From NCBI RefSeq assembly GCF_020360975.1, contig NW_025408670.1, positions 2,790,001-2,854,000 on the forward strand: a stretch of 64,000 bases of DNA, written 5' to 3'. Numbering within the stretch: the stretch's first letter is position 1; every line of letters begins with the position of its first letter. The notes under the pieces are model-generated. The model did not search any database, was not told where the DNA came from, and saw only the letters and a list, made by a program, of their open reading frames with translations. The DNA is from Hirsutella rhossiliensis (lineage: Eukaryota; Ascomycota; Sordariomycetes; Hypocreales; Ophiocordycipitaceae). The translations under genes were made by a program, and so were the position numbers. Shown here piece after piece: positions 33,104-44,899 of the stretch.

Positions 33104-35907
33104 TCAGACGGGTCCGGGGTCGGCAACCGCCCGTCTGAGATTCTTCCTCCCAATGGGACCTTGGCCGATGTCGACGGAAAAGTCAACCAGATTGGCAAAG
33201 TTCACGCCCCCGACTGATATTTTGATCGCCTCCTGCTGCGACACCTGATTCTTGTTTGCACTGCTGAAGAAACGGCGCAATTCCGTTTGCGCGGTCTCGG
33301 CGGCACCCATGCCTTGCTCCTGCGCAATGAACAGTACGGAAACGCGCGCGAAATCTAGAACGTCCTCTGTGATGACGAAGGAGTTCACAGGAGCCGGCGC
33401 CGAGCTGCTGGGAGCTGGCGCCGAGCCAATGGGAGGCGGTGCTGAGCCGCTGGGGGCCAGCACCGAGCTACTCGAGGTTGTCCTTGGAGTATTGGTGGTC
33501 CGTATTGGCGGGATCGTGACTGTACTTTGTGGCGTCGTGCTCTCGGAATTGGGCGGCGGCGGGGGTTGAAAAGTGGGAGCGACAGGAGCCGGTGCCTTTG
33601 AAGTGGACGAGGCTTTTGGTGGACCACCGTTAGGATATGGCGAGTGCCAGGGGCGGGGAGGAATCAAGATGATTGTTGGCAGGACCGGATAATACTCCTC
33701 TTCCTTTTCTTTTGTGTTCAACAAGACGGCGTTTACGCCGAGCTCGTCCTGGGCAATGGCGTTGCTTGTCTGAGAAGACCTGGTCGACCGGCCCTCGAAG
33801 GTGACGAGGGAGTTTTGAGCGTTGCAAGAAAGACTCCCGGCGTTGAGCTTGGCCAGGAGATCCGTCCCCGAGAGGGGAATAGAAAAGTTGGACTGGGCGC
33901 CTGTAATGAGTCGAGGGATGGCCTGGCCCAGGGTCACGTTGTTGATGCTGCTGGATCCGTCCGCAGCAACGAGGTTCGTGGTTGTGCAGCCTTGATAGCC
34001 TCCGGCGGCGCAGTTGGACCCTGTGAAGCCGTTGGTGCAGAGGCACGAGCAGGTTCCTGGTGTTACCACGTTGGTGCCACCGTTGAGGCAGGTCAGGGAG
34101 TCTCGGCAGTTTTCGACACTTTGGTCCGGGGCTCCCCGGCCGGCCTTGTTTCCGAGGTTCTTGAAGACGAAAAACTCGAGGGGAACGATGATGGCAGCTG
34201 CGACTATGCCTAAAGCGACAATGGCAATGAGGATAGCCGCCCATATCGGTAAGCCACAGCAGCGCCGGCCCGGCTTCTTGCCGCCGTTGTCATACGGCAC
34301 GCTCGGGGAGCGTGAGTGGCTTCGGAGGACTTCGTTGGATCGCATGGGCCACGAGCCAGATTGGGCCCATGAGCCCCGGCCCTGGCTGTTGTTCGGCGGC
34401 GAGTGAACGGGAGGTGGGAAAGCAGCCAGCATGTCTGAAGATGTCCATTGTCAGTTTCGTTCTGGGCTCCATGGTCGGCCGTCGGGGCCAACAGCAATCA
34501 CGCCAACGCACCTGAGAGAGACCCGTCCCCGTCTCTGCTTCCGGTATTATCACTACCCCACGCGCTCAGGTCATCGAGGCGACTTCCCGGCCTCTTTCCC
34601 TTGTCAATCAGCGAGGCCAAGCGTGTGGCCCGCCGGATCAAGTCTGGCAGACTGGTTAGGCTGCCTCGTTCCTCCGTCGCTCTCACGGCACCCATGTCTA
34701 GGAACGGGGGCCGTCTCAAGTTGGAGAGCTGGCTGGGCGTGCTGGATGATGGTCCTGCGCCCGCTTGTAACCCCGACGGGTCCGACAAGCTGGCGGCTGC
34801 ATAGGCCCTCAAGATTGCGTCTGGTGTCAGCTCGCCGGTTTGGGAAAGATTCGACAGACTGGCGGTAGGGGCTGGCTTGACCAAAGGAAACGCGGTCAAG
34901 TCGCCCGACGACGCATCGATGTATCCTGTCCCATCGCCAAAGGGGTTCAATTTCTTGTCGTTGGTCGATGCCATCTTGACGAGCTCGGCTTTCCCCCTCT
35001 TACCCCGGCTTGCGCTTCGGACCAGCTGGGCTTCGTCTTCAAATTCAAAGTCTTCCAACGTCGAATCCCTGCTCCTTTCCGAGGACGAGTCGTCGAAAAA
35101 AGCGGCGCTATCCCCTGGGCTGGCCAACGGTGACGACGACGTCCCCCAAGTTTCCGGCATGGCGGCGCTCGAAGCATACGATCCGTGCGACCTCGACCGC
35201 GGGCTCTCTTCCGGGATTGGCGAGACCAAGGACGCGTTCGAGTACATGGTTGATAGCCCCCGACGGCTCGACGGTGGTGGGCCCAGAATGGCACTTCTCC
35301 TTGGCGGAGGAGGAGGGTTGGTGACTGCGGGAATGGGGAAGTCGGGTATCGTGCCTACAGACGAAGTTGTCCGCCTCGATGAAGTTTCGGCGGGTGACAT
35401 GATGTCGAAACCGTCCATCGATTCTTGCGGGCTTCCAGGCAAGCTTGAGCGGGAGACGAAAAAGGGAATCGGACCTTGTGGTTGTGACGGATTAAAGGTG
35501 GGGGGAACGCGGATTGGGTGAGGTGGTTTCGTGGGCTCAAGCTGGGACAGTGCAGCAGACGACGACCGACTTGACTCTGGATTCGTGAAACCAATGGGTG
35601 TAGAAGGGCCGGGGAGGGGCCACTGGGGAGCGTCCATCGACCGAGACATGCTGGTCGGCTTCGGGGCCTCGGGCTGCGAGGGCGGGAGCTGAGAGAGCCT
35701 TGATGGCGTCGCAACCGCCGCGGGCGGTGGACGGGACAGGACGGCTCTAGAGTCTCCCAGCGGATAGTCTGCACCCGTCTGCTGGAGCTGGCGCAGGGGA
35801 AGCGCATCCCGTGGCAGTCCTGCCTGCGCCCGTTCGCGTGCCCTTTGGACGGATCCTGGTATTGGCGTCGGTCGGTCCATATCCCTTCCATGGTATTGTT
35901 GACTCAT
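33104..35907 (-). CDS. Single-pass membrane protein with EGF-like domain and Ser/Pro-rich stalk
   Basis: Exons 35907-34512 and 34434-33104 give 908 residues. The N-terminal ~525 residues are cytoplasmic-looking, Ser/Pro-rich and disordered (SVQRARERAQAGLPRDALPLRQLQQ, SPIPEESPRSRSHGSYASSAAMPE, EDFEFEDEAQLVRSASRGKRG). A transmembrane helix lies at about 528-550 after RRCCG. Six cysteines at 575, 581, 594, 596, 598 and 607 form an EGF-like module (CLNGGTN, CSCLCTNGFTGSNC). Then comes VTLGQAIPRLITGAQSNFSIPLSGTDLLAKL, a Pro/Ser/Thr-rich stalk and a last folded block (ISVGGVNFANLVDFSVDIGQ). Orthologues are common in filamentous fungi, often labelled mucin-like or EGF-domain proteins, without a known role. 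No signal peptide; type II topology is inferred. Confidence 0.87.
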
Positions 35908-36957
35908 CTGGCTCTCCAATCTCCAGGTAGAAGGCACCTCGAGTCGACCGGAAACCCGGCCTGAGATGGACAGACAGCCCTATCTATGGCCCAGCAAGAC
36001 GGGCAGAGGCCCTCGACGTCGCCTGGTTGGCAGAGAGAAGCAAAGCCCGATCCGACGCCACCACGCCTGCCAGTGACGAAGGGACAATGACCAGTATTGC
36101 TCTCTCGTGTATGCTGAAGTCGACGTCTAGTCGAGATGGGCGCGGCTGTGCAGCATCAAGAGAGCGGCTGTTTCGAGGCGATTGGGCGAGGCAAAAGGAT
36201 TGGCAGGACCGGTCTTCCAGTCCCCCGGACTGAAAAAGAAAGGAGATGCTCGTGGCGAGTAAAGGAGGGTGCGTACGTGGAGACGAGAGAATGTACAGCG
36301 GAAACAAAGAGAAGTGCCCTGACCCCAGAGCGAGTGTTTGAAAGGCCGTCGTGCAAGGACTCACGAGCGCGACAGATGGGGCAAGCGTCAGAGGTCTATA
36401 CTTGTCTGTCAGTCACTGTAAAAAAAAGGGGAATGCATCAGATAGAAAAGGATGACTCGGGCTGTCGAGGGGACATGAAGCTGGGCAGGTATTGGAGAGC
36501 CAGCCGGCTGATGCGGCCAGAGGACTCCTGTGCGGCCAAGGTCGCAGAAGGGACAATCAGGGAGGATGCGAGATGGACGATCACGTACGGGAAACGGCTC
36601 GAGTCTCAGATGGTGCGGCGTGAATGCAGCGACAGTCGGGCTTGAAGAGACGAGAGCGGCCTCGAAAAGGGATGGCGGGTCGAACAAGGGTGCGGAGGAG
36701 CAACTCGACGAAGATGGAAGCGACAAAAAGACTGGGACGGGTTTGGGATTGGATGCAGAAGGTAAGAAGAATTGATCTAGAAAGCGCGCGCGGTATGCGA
36801 CGACGAGATGTGCGGGCGCGCTCGGCGACATGAATCTTGCGTTTCAGATTGGGGCGCCAAGTGGACGGAGGCGTGGGCCGGACGACTGAGAGAGGGCGAG
36901 AAGAGCACGGTAAGCACGAGCCCCGACCGTTTGAGCGATGGGGGGAGTCATGGAAGA

Positions 36958-37035
36958 ACCATGTCAAAAACACGGCTGAAAAGAATCGTGTCAAGAATAG
37001 GGCTGAGGACAATCGTGTCAAAAGCACGGCTGACA
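36958..37035. repeat. Three imperfect ~26-bp tandem units (CGTGTCAAAA-CACGGCTGA)
   Basis: Units share the core GTCAA(A/G)A-(C/T)A-GGCTGA: CCATGTCAAAAACACGGCTG, then ATCGTGTCAAGAATAGGGCT, then ATCGTGTCAAAAGCACGGCT. They are upstream of the EGF-like gene. Confidence 0.75.
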
Positions 37036-37345
37036 GCTTGTGAAGGCGGATTGGACGATTCAAACAAAGGACGGGGAGAAGGGATTCGGTTTACCTGGAG
37101 AGCTGAGCTGAGTCTGGTCAGGCACGGGCTCGAGGAGGAGAAGGAGGGTGGAGACGGGGGGAGGCGCCTTGGTCGTGCTCAGGAGGCCAGATGATGGCGC
37201 CCTGAGACGGAATCGGAAAGAAAACGAGGGAGCGAAGCAGCAGAAACGAAGGTGGAAGAAGAGCAAAAAACCGAGAGAAAGATGGGAGACGGCGGGGAGG
37301 AAGGGCGGGGAGCGGAAGAGGAAGGTGAGAGAGACAGGAAAAAAG

Positions 37346-37431
37346 AAAGGAAGGAGGAAGGCGCGGAAGGAAGGCGAGGAAGGAAGGCGAGGAAGGAGGA
37401 AGACGAGGAAGGACGGCGAGGAAGGACGGCG
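37346..37431. repeat. Purine-rich imperfect minisatellite (GGAAGGCGAGGAA)
   Basis: Words GGAAGGAAGGCGA and GGAAGGACGGCGA recur for ~85 bases; nearly every + strand base is a purine. Open frames across it on both strands are artefacts of the composition. Confidence 0.8.
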
Positions 37432-40400
37432 GGCAACTGGGGCGACCCTCACTCGGCACATACGAAGTGGTACCAAGATTGAACAGAGACGTAATACTGT
37501 AGGTATTACTTGGGCCACTCGAAGCCAAACCAGGTTGGCCAGAGGCAGTGGGATCAAGGTAGGCAAGCGTGAGGGAGGACAAGACGAGGCGAGGCGTCTC
37601 CACGAGTGTCGACGAGTGTCGCAGGTAGACGCGCCTTTGGTCGGGAGGAGGGCTTTTGACAAGGCAATCTGCAGCACCAGACAAGGCCCGTGAGCTTGGC
37701 AAGTCCGGGGTCGAGGAATTGCAGGGCGTTGCCATAATTTGCGAGCCCGATGGCTGAGGCGCGCTAGATGGCCGGCGGAGGCTGTTCGGCAACGGCGGCC
37801 GACATGGCAACCTTGGCTAGTACACGATGCAACGAAGATGCAAGGGGAAAACGGTTCATTCACTCGAGGCAGGGCAGCCCCGCCGCGTTTGTTTGCCTCT
37901 TTAATTAATCTCTATCCTTCCTTTTCGCCCCCGGAACATGGGCTTTCCATGCAGGTCACCAGGGAACTACCTATTCGCCTTGAACACGGCCACTCCGCCG
38001 GGGCAATGACTTGGGGCCAACGGAAGCGGGGACAGCAGCTTCGCCCCATTCTCCGGCTCGACCGTTGACGTTTACAGTACCAAGCAAGCAGGTGCTTGGT
38101 TGGAAAAGAAAAAAAAGCATCCATACACGTGCATGTCGTCTCTCAATCGCCCTGGACAAAGAAAAACTAGCCTCGGAGGATGGCGCACGCAGGTGATTCT
38201 TGGTTGTCATATATCACAGCTTTGCGGGGACGCGCCATAGATGAGTGAGCGAGCGGTCGGTCCCCTTATTTACTCCAGGACACCCACTGCCCGTGCGTCC
38301 TCCCTCTCCTGTTACCTCGGCGAGCAGTCGTCTTCTTGTTCAACAAGACCGAGTGATGACTCTCGCCATCGACTCTTGCAAAATGTAGGCCTGAGCCTGC
38401 AACCATAACCAGCTTGTCGGCCAAGGGAGGTCATGGTTGTTGGTTGTAGGCCATTTCGGGGCCCTGTCTCAGCCGACCGTTGCAGTCGACCGTTGGAGTC
38501 GACCGATATAGCCAAGACAGTCTCTCCTGCTCGCTGTCTGCCAGCCCGGATCGGGAGCAGATTGCAAGGAGTCGCGCAAGGCCAAGTACTGCAGCTCGTA
38601 TACCTATTATGAGGAGACATGGAGAGTAAGCAGACGTATCGGCTGCGCGGAAACGCTAGCGTCGTGTTCCTGCATCGTCGCTGACCAGAGCCGCACACTC
38701 GTGAGCACAGCATACGTAGGCTGCACAGGTGCACGTGCGTATGCAGGCAGGGTCGACGTCTGTGAGCACAGTTATTTAGTTGTATGTTTCAGAAGGGGAC
38801 GGGTGCAAGGACAGAAGGTGTTTGTTTGACCGTCCCCGAGCCTGGCTGTTCGTCCGACGAAACAGCAACATACTGTAATTCATACTGTAATTACAGTACC
38901 TCGCAGGCCTTCACCGCGGCGCGCGAGCTCATGATGCAGGGGCCGAGCGTCGAGTGCCCCGGACAGGGCGCGTACCGTACTGTACATCACGCAGACGGGC
39001 AGTACCCGGCCGTGCAGACGTCGCTCGTCAGTCCCGGCTAATAGACAGCATCGACAATTCGGTGCGCCGGGCGGGTCAGCGTTTTCAAATGCGGTACGTA
39101 TTACTAAGTAAGGCAGGTAAGTAGTTAATTAGAGCGTTTCGACCTGGTATCCGGGTATTAATAGGCCCCATACATGCCCATACATGCATACTGGTACGTA
39201 TATCCATGAATACAGACAGATGGCCATTAATTAACTTACTCCGTAACTACTAACAAATTACACATGCATTTTCCACATATGCATCACGTCCGTCCACCCT
39301 TCTCATGCAACCCGAGGTGCGCTCAAGTCCCCCCCGACTTGATGAATCGTTGGCCTCGCCACCATGTGTCTGCCAGACCGTGTACTGTACAATAAATAAT
39401 ACACGACGGTTGACAGCGGCAAAGATCCGGAATAGCGCCGATCGCTGTGCTGCAGGACACCCGAGAGTCGTCTCAGGCATCCTCGCCCCCTTATTAACAC
39501 ACTGAGACATGGGGACTAACACAACCGCCCTCGATGGTCCTGATGATATCAAAAACGTCCAGTCCTTGCCTGTGCGTGGCGTCTCTGCCCTGTATCCTTC
39601 ACACTCTGTAATCTATCCGCCCATCTATCTCCTCGCTCGACTCCGCTGCCCATGACCTCCCACTCTCGTCAACTTGCCCGATCCAGTGCCGTCTACTTAC
39701 TCTGCATCCCTCCAACCGATGTCGCATGAGCAACTTCATCTCACTACTCGTCACCTTGGGCTCCCTCATCATGGCCGGTGACCGCCCGGCGTCTCTCGGC
39801 AACCAGGGCCATTGCTGCGGGATACGGTATGGCCATGTACGACGTGCAAACCGCAGACTGACGAGTAATACGACACGCTGGCATACCATATTTCCGTTCC
39901 CGCCCACAAGACAGCGTATCCTTGTGCAGGGTGATACAATGCTCATCTTGTCGCTCGGCCTGACCCACTGTTCGCATCTACGACCGGGCACCGCATCTCA
40001 GAGCCTGCCAGCCGAATTTCGGCGCCGCGAGTCAGTCTCGCCCGCCACCGGTCAAAGCGCTTGACGGCCAGTCCCGCGCTGTGGCGGGTCATCAACCGCC
40101 ATGGGCGTCGCTGAGTCGCCGCCGGTGGGTGAAATTTGTCATGGACCGCGCAATAGCATCCCAACCGGGGCAAAGGAGAGGATTTGCCCTCGAAATGGGC
40201 GTTTGCACGTTTCATGCCGTGCAAACGTGAATAGACCAGACGACATTTGTGTTGGAACGCGTCCGAACCAAGCACCGTGGCGGCCGCCTGGCCTCGACTC
40301 TCGTCGTCCCGGCCAAGAAGCAATTTTTATCATTGGACTTCCTCCGGACCACCCTCTGGAGCCGATCCGGCAACTCTGGCATGGACAAGGAGAGTCCCAT

Positions 40401-41550
40401 CCGGGTCGACTTGAGACGGAAATGCCGCCGAGTCCTACGAGGTCACACCCAGAACGCCCAAGGTAGGCTGGTGTCACGTTGCAAAGCCAAGGACGAGAGT
40501 CCCACGAGCAAGTTTGTCTGGCTCCTGGCTCCCTGACTCCTGGTCTCCCGCCTGCAGCCCCTCTCGGGCATCGTTTCACTCTTCAGTATGATTGGTGAAT
40601 CTACCGTCTCTAGATTACCATTGTCCTGCAATAACATCTCGTCCCTGGACACGAATAAGCCCACCGACCACAAAGTCATCACACGCCTCCGAGTCCCCTC
40701 GCTCTTCAGGTCCTGCCTGTGCTGACCCTGGTGTTGGAGAAGCCCTTTCTTGGTCGGGCTCGGTGAGTTTGGTCTGCGTCTCCGGCCGGCCTCAGGAGCA
40801 TGACAGCAGATGGGGTGGGCGTCAACATGCGAGTGTCACCGCCATCCTGACCGGTCAAAACAAGTTCACGCAATGAGTGCGGACATTGCCCGCCCCTGAG
40901 CACGGATTCAACCCAGGACCCCCGGCGCATTCAGCCGGCCCCCGATGGGAAAGCCGACGGGTTGCCCAGTCTATCCTTCAAGGGAGGCGGCATCATGGCG
41001 TTGCGATAGATTCGGTCAGTGCCACGTCAACAGCCAAGTGCGACAAGATGCGAGCGTGGCTGGCATCCGAGAAACGCCCGCCTAGCTGCGTCCTCTCGTA
41101 CGTCCTTGCGTCGTTTTCTGCGTGTCGAGTTGATGGGGGGCCAAGTGGAAGCTCACCCCTGGCGGCGGTGCGATGACTGGCCGTTCGGCTTGCAATGGAT
41201 TGGAACCCGAGGAGGCTCTCGCCCCAGCTCTGGTGCATCACTCATGCGGTAGGGCTCCAGCTGCGCCGGTGAGCTCGAGTGTCACGCCCAAGTGGGCTGT
41301 ACTGGTTCCTTCATTACGTTGAAGCCGTACTCCCTTGGCAACAGCGGCCTACCAGTTGAGCAAGGCCATGAGAATCTGCTGCTTTGACGCGCGCAACTAC
41401 AGACATACCTGCCAGCCTTGTCGCCCAAGCCGAGCAGCAATCAGTGTTGAGACCGTTGCGACCAATCTGATGATTTAACATGCCCCGAGATGCCTTTTTT
41501 CGTCTCAGCCCGTTCCTCTCCCAGCCCGTCAAGATCCGCCAGCAGCCAGG

Positions 41551-42208
41551 TCAGGCCTGGTAAAAGACCTCCTCCATGGGCTTCCACCAGCCGGGCTCGC
41601 CGGCCTCGGAGCTGGTTGCGCCCTCGACCAGGCTCTCCTGGAAGCTGTCCGTCATCTTCCACCACTCGCGCACCTTTGGGTTCTCGGCCATGCGCTGCAT
41701 GTCGCCTGCGTAGTCATAGCCGATGTACTTGAAGGAGGCGAACAGCAGGCTCGACTTGTCGTCGAACCAGATGCTATCTGTTGACGGGCCAGGGCGTCAG
41801 TTAGCCCCTTGTTATGTCTGCAGCGGCGACACCGAGGAGAGCGAGAGTCAATCGAGGAAAGGGATGGGCTGGGTGCGTGGAGAGGACTTGGTGCAGGAGA
41901 CAAGTTGCCCCACGCAACCTGGGAAAGGGAAAGCAGAATCAGGGTTTGCCATTGCGACGGGAAACAAGGACTTTCTGGCGCGCGCGCGACTCACAATCCT
42001 CAAGGCCGCAGTCCTTGATCTGCTTGGCCACCTCGGGCCAGATGCGGGCGTGGCACGCCTTGTACTCGGCGACGCGCTCCGGCCTCAGCCGAACCACCTG
42101 TGCGAATCGTCGACCCGGGTTTCTCCTGCGCGCCGAGGCGCCCGCGTCCACATGCGCGCCCGGCGGCGACTGCGGCGGCTCCAACGTCGGCTCCTGGGGC
42201 TGCCACAT
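41551..42208 (-). CDS. L-rhamnose mutarotase (RhaM family)
   Basis: Exons 42208-41995 and 41777-41551 give 146 residues. The core RFAQVVRLRPERVAEYKACHARIWPEV, SIWFDDKSSLLFASFKYIG and NPKVREWWKMTDSFQ matches the small RhaM/DUF718 fold; H53 and the WW pair are the expected active-site residues. RhaM interconverts alpha and beta L-rhamnose. The intron lies between EDY and the SIWF block. The start at 42,208 is the first ATG: the frame extends 5' to a stop at 42,278-42,280 without another ATG. The protein has about 33 extra residues before the ~105-residue core, Pro-rich and not like a presequence. No other rhamnose gene is seen nearby. Confidence 0.9.
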
Positions 42209-43790
42209 GGCAAGGTTCCGCGACGAGCCGCGCGAAAGATCAGGGGTGGTGGTTAGGTTGGACACTGGCCGAGGCGACTAGTCGGTCGGCGTCGAGGCGC
42301 GGAGTGAGCTCGGGACACACAGGTTAGGTGATGGGACGGCGTCGACAATGGAGACGGAGAGAGAGAGAGAGACAGAGAGAAGACAGAGAGAAGACAGAGA
42401 GAAGACAGAGAGAAGACAGAGAGAAGACAGAGAGAAGACAGAGAGAAGACAGGGAGAAGACAGGGAGAAGACAGAGACAGAGAGAGAGAGCAGTTGGGAG
42501 CAGCAGCCGTCAGCCTTCTCCGCCTCGTGTGGTCTCTCGCCTGGCGCGCGGTCCTTGGTTCCGAGGCGACTTGCAGGGACGAAGCGCAGCTGTGGGTAGA
42601 AGCACGGTTCCCCTCCTCTCAGCGCTGACGTTGCGGCGTTTTGCGTCCCCCTCAACCCCCCCTCCTTTGCGAGATGCGGAGGGAGGCGAGTACCCCAGGC
42701 AAGCCGGGCAGGAATTCCCCCGCGCTGGGTCGGAAGGGGCGGGAACGTGTTGGGCGGTCGAGGTGCAGCAGAGGATCCAGCCAGAGCTGGCCCGCCAGCC
42801 ACGCGCGAGAGGGGCCATGTGCATGCATTATTGGCCGGCAGCAGGCGATGCACATCTTTTTTTGGCGTGCACTGGGGAAACTCAAAAGTCTTGTCGGGGC
42901 CGAGCGAGGCGTGAATGCTCGGCGTTGCCCGAGTCCAAGTGCCCAAGCAGCCAAATCATCGTGTCAGGTCCGTGAGCTCTGCTCGGGTCGCCGAGCAAAT
43001 TGCGTATCCTCAACCTCGAATGCATCCACACGAGCCGCTTATACATACTGTATTAAATAATACCTCCACAGACGCAAGCACAAGCACAAGCACAAGGCAC
43101 AAGGCACAAGCACTACAACCTACTTACTTACCCCTTAGTTACCAAGCACAACGCAATGCCGGCATGTCCTCGTTTCGTCATCATGCTCCAACGACAAAAG
43201 CAATGTCACTTTGCCCTCGCTCCTCTAGAGACGGCAACGCCTACAACCACAGACCACCCAACGGCCCGCCCAACGAAACGAAGCCAAGTGTATCCGACGT
43301 GCATGGCTTCGGCAGTTGTGCCGCCCTGCCTGTCGAACAGCTCAACTTATCAACATCACCATGCACAGACGACCATGCATACATGCACATTGTCGCTATC
43401 CGTCGGCCCACACCGGGCAAATCATCACGAAGCCGACCAGCAGGAACGCTAGGAAATAATCTTTCTGTCCTAAAAAAGGAATGTAGTGCCGTGTCCACGC
43501 GCAGCTCATCAACGACAGTGAAAAAGCCAACCGCGCGCGCCGCAGAGGTCAAGGAGCGAATGCGATATCCAAGGCTCGGCCCCAGAGACAAGCCTCAGGA
43601 CATCTGCCCTGCCGCCGCCCCGGTGCTGTCTTGGACCACCGGATGTAGCCACAAGCCCGATCGATGCTTTGTACAACCGCGTGTCGCAGACTGCCTGAAC
43701 CCCTCCGTTTCTATGAAATATGAACTGTGCCAACCTTCCGCCGTCCGCGACCTTCATCTCGTCCAACCGGCCCGGGGTCCCATCCTCCAC
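42209..43790. other. Intergenic with an 11-bp minisatellite
   Basis: Promoter of the rhamnose mutarotase gene at the left, 3' trailer of the next gene at the right. The GACAGAGAGAA array fills 42,371-42,469. A CAAGCA/CAAGGCA tandem run lies at 43,076-43,110. Open frames here are composed of repeat-derived residues and are not genes. Confidence 0.55.
42371..42469. repeat. 11-bp minisatellite GACAGAGAGAA, 9 copies
   Basis: Seven exact copies are followed by two with one change (GACAGGGAGAA), then a decaying GACAGAGACAG end. A GA run flanks each side. It is 160-260 bases upstream of the mutarotase start codon. Confidence 0.95.
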
Positions 43791-44899
43791 CTAGTTCTTC
43801 GACTCGTCGTCTTTGTACTCGGGTGGCACGTCCTCGGCATCCACTTCCTCGATGAGACCGACCTTCTCGACGTCGGCCGCCTGCTGGCGCGACGAGTGCT
43901 TCTTGCGGCACCCGCCGGCCTTCTTGGTGCGCTTGTTCCTGACGAGCCTGGTGAGGCGAATGGCGACGCTGCACAGGACCATGGCGAGGCTGGAACGTTT
44001 GTCAGCATGAGGAAAGCGGCGTGCGCCTTCAGGGGTGAAACGTACACTGCGACACCGACACCAGCCGTGATGCCCATGAGGACGGGCAGGAAGATGTGCG
44101 AGGCAATGTTCTTGACAAGCAGACGCCAGTTGTGACGGTGGCCGTGACGCTCCTCGCCATCGTGGCCGGGGCGGTCGCCGTGCGTGGGAGCGGCGTCCGC
44201 GCTCTCCTGCTGAGGTTCGCCCTTGTGGAAGCCGGGGTTGTGTTGGCCCTTGTGCTTCCGCCCGCCGACGCAGCCCTTGAATGACTCGAAAGCCTTTGAG
44301 AATTCCAGGCTCAGGTCCTGGACTCGGCACCACACGGAGCTGCACTTGACGTCGGTCGCCTTCTCGACGTCGACGCTCGAAATGGCGAGGTCCTCGGTGA
44401 TGGCTCGGATGAGTTCGACCTTGACAGCGGGGACGCCTTCGACGAACTGGCCGCCGACTTCGATGACTCTGAGCTTGACGCTGATGAGTTGCATCTGCTG
44501 GTAGGCGTCCATGGCCACGGGCTCCACGACCAGGCTATACCCCAGCCTCTTTGCCTTTTCCTGCCCATTCTCCTTGACGAGGGTGGCCGTGAGGTCGCCG
44601 CCCCAAGGATCGGCGTTGGGGTAGAGCTCAAAGCCGTTGAGCTTCAGCTTGGCGCCCTCCTCGACGGCAAAGTCGAGCTGCAGATGGCTATCGCGGCCCT
44701 TGCATTGCGGGCAGGGGACGCTGACGCTCTGGGCCTGGAGGCTGTCGGCCAGCCCAAACGACTCGGACTCGACGGGGAGCGCCGTAACGATGCCGTTGAG
44801 GATGTCGCGGTCGGCCTCGGAGATCTCGGGGACAATGACGAAGGCAGCAGCCGTGGCCGCGAAGGCGAGGGGCTTGAGCAACATGGCGATGGCTTTCAT
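43791..44899 (-). CDS. Secretory-pathway membrane protein of unknown function (DUF7728-like)
   Basis: Exons 44899-44046 and 43989-43791 give 350 residues. A signal peptide (MKAIAMLLKPLAFAATAAAF) opens a luminal domain with CPQCKGRDSHLQLDFAVEEGAKLKLNGFELYPNADPW, GYSLVVEP and KCSSVWCRVQ. A His-rich basic loop follows (GDRPGHDGEERHGHRHNWR), then a hydrophobic segment at about 262-294 (FLPVLMGITAGVGVAV joined by splicing to LAMVLCSVAIRL), and a basic-then-acidic cytosolic tail ending YKDDESKN. The layout is type I. I recall it as a conserved ascomycete family of unknown function; the DUF number is from memory and uncertain. A two-cysteine CxxC near the N-terminus could be redox-active or bind metal. 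Confidence 0.82.

Larger units (their letters stand above)
35908..41550. other. 5.6 kb gene-free spacer with tandem purine repeats
   Basis: No conserved coding sequence was found on either strand. The left ~1.8 kb is promoter and possibly long leader of the EGF-like gene. Repeats: three ~26-bp imperfect units at 36,958-37,035, and a GAGGAAGGAAGGC-type tract at 37,346-37,431. Three copies of a GTCGACCGTTG-like word lie at 38,473-38,503. ACTGTAATT/ACAGTA words occur at 38,868-38,900 and 38,974-38,990. A stretch rich in short interrupted frames (39.6-41.2 kb) may be a decayed gene, but I could not identify one. Confidence 0.45.

Noticed and set aside
36581..37863. Long frames on both strands in the purine-rich region upstream of the EGF-like gene
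   Set aside because: They consist of Arg/Lys/Glu (plus) or Pro/Ser/Leu/Phe (minus) repeats produced by the GGAAGG-type minisatellite.
39599..40536. Cluster of short frames suggesting a decayed gene or transposon
   Set aside because: No transposase, reverse-transcriptase or integrase motif, no terminal repeats seen, and no clear C-to-T mutation bias; not enough support.
40900..40945. tRNA-like GGATTCAACCC segment
   Set aside because: The T-loop resemblance is isolated; no acceptor stem, D-loop or anticodon stem can be drawn around it.
42328..42599. Frames coding for RQREDREKTE-like repeats
   Set aside because: Direct translation of the 11-bp minisatellite; no start context or conserved sequence.
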